From the NCBI GenBank assembly GCA_004298075.1, contig SCRK01000271.1, positions 1 through 6,572 of the forward strand: 6,572 nt of DNA, written 5' to 3'. Positions 3,783 to 6,572 of this stretch are shown one piece after another. The first letter of the stretch is position 1, and every line of letters starts with the position of its first letter. The notes under the pieces are model-generated. The model was not told the DNA's origin, made no database searches, and worked only from the letters and a program-made list of their open reading frames with translations. The position numbers were made by a program, and so were the translations under genes. The DNA comes from a bacterium (lineage in GTDB: Bacteria > Omnitrophota > Gorgyraeia > Gygaellales > Profunditerraquicolaceae).

Positions 3783-6572
3783 TTAACGGATAACCGCTGA
3801 CGGACAGATCTGATTATAGGCGCAATAAGTGCAGGCTTTGTATTCAGGCTTGGCCGGGAACTCCTGGCTGCGGATACCGGCGGAAACTACCTCTATGTCC
3901 TCTTTTACCTTTTCCAGTTGATCATTTCCGGGTTTGGCCCTTCCGATCATCCCTGATTCCAGGAAGTATAACTCTACAGCGGCGGGCATTACCCCGAATA
4001 TATGCTGATAAGCCAAAGCATAAAGCGCAAGCTGCTTGCTTTCCTTAACCCGCTTATCCGCCTCCTTCTGCGCCTTGACCTCCGAGGTCTTGAAATCTAT
4101 GATCACAGCACCCTCCGCTTCCATATCTATGCGGTCAAACCTCCCTGCTATCTTATTCTCACCCAGAACAAAGGAAAAATCTTTTTCAATGAATTTAGGG
4201 GAAGGCCGGCGCCTTTCTTCATCATTATAAAACCTAACCAGGGCCTCCCTGCCGATGCGGAAACGCTCCTCCTGGTGATTGGCATCCAGAAAACCCTGGG
4301 GGTCAAAATTCGCTTCAAAACAATCCAGGAGCTCATCCACCTTCATCCCATTGCCGTTAAGCTTGCGCAGGAAATACTGACTGACTGCTTCATGCATTGC
4401 CCGGCCATAAATAACCGTATGATGCTCCATGATCGGCACGCGCAGTATATTCACATATTTGTATTTTAAGGGGCAGGTCAGGTAATCATCTATCTGATAA
4501 TAACTTAAGGTGATCAGCTTATCTTCGGATATCTTCGGAGGGGCTGCTTTAGGCAATTCCTTGACCGGGGCAAAGCGTTGGATACTCTCAATGGCCGCGG
4601 ATTTTTTCTTTTCGATTTCCTGCGCAACCTCTTTACCCAAGGCTTCAGCCACAAACTGGCTTGGTTTACGCAGGCGCTTGCCTCCGTAATCATCCGCGCT
4701 GGTTAAATACAGTTCCTCTTTGGCCCGGGTCATGCCCACATAGAAAAGCCTGCGCTCCTCCTGGGTATGAAAATCCCCGCTGGGCAGGATCTCCTTGATC
4801 AAAACATCGGGCAGGTTGATCTGCTGCGAGCGTTTGGGCACAGGGAACTTGCCCTGCACAAGGCTGACTAAGAATACCACCCTGAACTCCAGGCCTTTAG
4901 CTTTGTGGATAGTCAGGATATTTACCGCGTCCTCCTCCAAGTCCGCCTCTACTGTCGGAGGGTCATCCCCGGAATCAATGAGCAGGTTAAGGTGCTGTAT
5001 GAAGCTGATCACCCTGTCCTCTTTAGCCACCAGTTCAAAATCAGCCACCTGGTTAAAGAATTTGGCGATATTCTGGATCTTGGTTTCTTTTTCAAGGGTT
5101 GGGTTATGCGTCAGGCGTTTAAGATAACCGGTATCGGTAAGGAAACTATAAAGCAGCCTTCCGGTTGTTTCATCGCGGGAAACCTGCAGGAATTTTTCAA
5201 TATCCGCCAGCACCTGCTTTATCTTCTCCCTGGTCTTTTCCTGGACCTGATCCAGCTCCGGGATCTTTTCCAGGTCACTAAAAACAGAATAGAGCGAGCG
5301 GTTCCTGCGCCTGGCGAAATGATTGCATAATGCCAGCTCTGTCAGGTCAACTTTGTAGATCTCGGAGCTGGCCAGATAATACAGGCTTAAGGAATCCGAA
5401 GGATTGGCGGCCACGCGCAGGAAATTAATGCACAGCTTTACCTCCTCCCTGGAGTATAAACCCTGGTTGCCGCTGAATTGCCAGGGGATATTCTGCATAT
5501 TCAACGACTGGATAAAACCTCGGGCATCGGAATTAGAGCGCACGAGGATCGCAAAATCCCTGAACTTGAACTTAGCGGATTCCACTTTCTCTTTTACGAT
5601 CTTGCTTACCTTGTCAGCTTCAGTAGAATAAGTATCAAAGTGTAAATGTTCGGGTTTCCGGCCGCCTTTAGTCAAGCCAATAAGGTGTTTATCTATCTTG
5701 GCTTTTATCTCAAAGCGTTCCGGGTTATTATACTGGATCAGCTGGTAGGCGCTGTCTAAGATCGCCTGGGTGGAGCGGTAATTCCGGATCAGGGTGATCT
5801 GTTCCGCGTCAGGGTACTTTTGGGCAAAATTTACAATATTACTATAAGCAGCGCCCCTCCATCGATAGATGCACTGGTCATCATCTCCGACAACCGTAAT
5901 ATTCTTCAGGCCAGCGCCAAGCAGATTAACGATCTGGAACTGGGCGAAGTTAGTATCCTGGAATTCATCCACCAGGATATATTTGAATTGCTTCTGATAA
6001 TTCCCCAGCACCAAAGGATGCTCGCGCAAAAGCTGTAAGCTTAAATAAAACTGATTTCCAAAATCAACCAGCCCCTCCCTTGCCAAAACCTCCTGATACT
6101 TGACGTAAGCTTTCGCCACCTCCATCTGCTGGGCTGCCAATTCTAAAGCAGCTTTATCCTCCGGGCTAGCTTTAGCCTGGATAAGGAAATCCTGGGCATA
6201 TTTAAAATAATCCTTGGCCGAGATATCTTCATCCTTTGCCCGGCTGAAAAATGAAATAAGCGCCTCAATAAAACGGGTAGGTTCTGCCAGCGGCCGGTAA
6301 TATTCCAGCGGAAATTCAAAAAGATGCTCGCGGAAGAAAACCGCCGCCTCCGGACGGCTAAGCACCTTAAAATCCGGATTTAACCCGGCAACCAGGGAAT
6401 TTTCGCGTAAGACCCGGTCGCCAAAAGCATGAAAAGTAGAGATCCAGATATCCGTGTAGCCATAAGGCATAAGGATATCCACCCGCTCCTGCATCTCCTT
6501 GGCCGCCTTGTCCGTAAAGGTAAGCGCGAGGATCTCATCGGTCTTGGCCAGGCCTTCATTGATCAGCCAGGC
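3783..6572 (-). CDS. UvrD/RecB-type SF1 helicase fused to Fe-S PD-(D/E)XK nuclease (5' end missing)
   Basis: An ATP-driven 3'-5' DNA translocase/helicase with a DNA-cutting domain, probably acting in double-strand-break end resection or repair in the cytoplasm. The stop is TAA at 3783-3785. The frame stays open to the window edge, giving 929 visible residues, numbered here from the edge. Helicase motifs in order: Ia ALTFTDKAAKEM (16-27), TFHAFG (46-51), Walker B DEFQDT (202-207), GDDDQCIYRWRGA (229-241), NYRST (264-268), motif V TIHKAKGLEF (554-563) and motif VI FYVGMTRA (about 610-617). After a Pro-rich linker near 670-680 comes a RecB-like nuclease with His727 (GRAMHE), Asp813 (GRFDRID), Asp826/Lys828 (IIDFKTS) and QLALY (847-851). 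Cys700 plus CX2CX5C (914, 917, 923) matches the AddB/Cas4 iron-sulfur pattern. Walker A and the true start lie off the window; by family comparison roughly 40-50 residues are missing. Each chain of actinobacterial AdnAB has a similar helicase-nuclease layout, but the subfamily cannot be fixed here. Confidence 0.95.
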   Translation of the reverse strand, partial: AWLINEGLAKTDEILALTFTDKAAKEMQERVDILMPYGYTDIWISTFHAFGDRVLRENSLVAGLNPDFKVLSRPEAAVFFREHLFEFPLEYYRPLAEPTRFIEALISFFSRAKDEDISAKDYFKYAQDFLIQAKASPEDKAALELAAQQMEVAKAYVKYQEVLAREGLVDFGNQFYLSLQLLREHPLVLGNYQKQFKYILVDEFQDTNFAQFQIVNLLGAGLKNITVVGDDDQCIYRWRGAAYSNIVNFAQKYPDAEQITLIRNYRSTQAILDSAYQLIQYNNPERFEIKAKIDKHLIGLTKGGRKPEHLHFDTYSTEADKVSKIVKEKVESAKFKFRDFAILVRSNSDARGFIQSLNMQNIPWQFSGNQGLYSREEVKLCINFLRVAANPSDSLSLYYLASSEIYKVDLTELALCNHFARRRNRSLYSVFSDLEKIPELDQVQEKTREKIKQVLADIEKFLQVSRDETTGRLLYSFLTDTGYLKRLTHNPTLEKETKIQNIAKFFNQVADFELVAKEDRVISFIQHLNLLIDSGDDPPTVEADLEEDAVNILTIHKAKGLEFRVVFLVSLVQGKFPVPKRSQQINLPDVLIKEILPSGDFHTQEERRLFYVGMTRAKEELYLTSADDYGGKRLRKPSQFVAEALGKEVAQEIEKKKSAAIESIQRFAPVKELPKAAPPKISEDKLITLSYYQIDDYLTCPLKYKYVNILRVPIMEHHTVIYGRAMHEAVSQYFLRKLNGNGMKVDELLDCFEANFDPQGFLDANHQEERFRIGREALVRFYNDEERRRPSPKFIEKDFSFVLGENKIAGRFDRIDMEAEGAVIIDFKTSEVKAQKEADKRVKESKQLALYALAYQHIFGVMPAAVELYFLESGMIGRAKPGNDQLEKVKEDIEVVSAGIRSQEFPAKPEYKACTYCAYNQICPSAVIR

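Noticed and set aside
4002..5330. Plus-strand open frames antisense to the helicase-nuclease
   Set aside because: The minus strand here carries conserved helicase and nuclease motifs throughout, and the plus-strand translations show no recognisable domain or ribosome-binding site.
1..6572. CRISPR array, tRNA, insertion sequence or anti-phage defence system
   Set aside because: I saw no regularly spaced repeats, cloverleaf, transposase or terminal repeats. The Cas4-like cysteine pattern belongs to a helicase-fused repair nuclease with no cas genes nearby.

Overview
The window holds one gene that runs off its right edge and five complete genes. All six are on the minus strand, so the reading order is from right to left. 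The envelope genes suggest a Gram-negative-type (diderm) bacterium: an AsmA/DUF748-like membrane-anchored protein, a putative lipoprotein and a PlsC acyltransferase. No rRNA, tRNA, transposase or phage gene is visible. Base composition is moderate and looks uniform across the genes. The compact, all-one-strand layout and the gene mix would fit an uncultivated lineage such as Omnitrophota, but that is a weak guess and not something the sequence proves.

Region 6572-3783 encodes a UvrD/RecB-type superfamily 1 DNA helicase fused to a C-terminal PD-(D/E)XK nuclease. The nuclease carries a four-cysteine pattern like the iron-sulfur staple of AddB and Cas4. The 5' end, including the Walker A motif, lies outside the window. 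The first ATG in this frame (6494) is internal, because helicase motif Ia lies upstream of it.

Region 3782-3728 is a 55-bp gap with a near-consensus sigma70-type promoter (TTGACA, 17-bp spacer, TATAGT). It points at a run of five tightly packed genes: a PlsC-like acyltransferase (3727-3008), an alpha-acetolactate decarboxylase with a lipoprotein-like N-terminus (3004-2231), an AsmA/DUF748-like protein (2247-1186), an unrecognised HTH/coiled-coil protein (1182-505) and a stand-alone GGQ release-factor-like protein (500-84). The gaps between these genes are 3 bp, a 17-bp overlap, 3 bp and 4 bp, so they are probably one translationally coupled operon. The first three products act at or in the membrane or periplasm. 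The last concerns ribosome release or rescue, and the fourth is unknown. No single pathway obviously unites them.

Region 83-1 is non-coding as far as can be seen. It holds a short GC-rich inverted repeat without a T-tract. No defence island, CRISPR array or clearly new system was found. The points most worth a second look are the apparently exported acetolactate decarboxylase, the release-factor-like protein with its start moved to 500, its conserved-looking unknown partner, and the Fe-S helicase-nuclease fusion.
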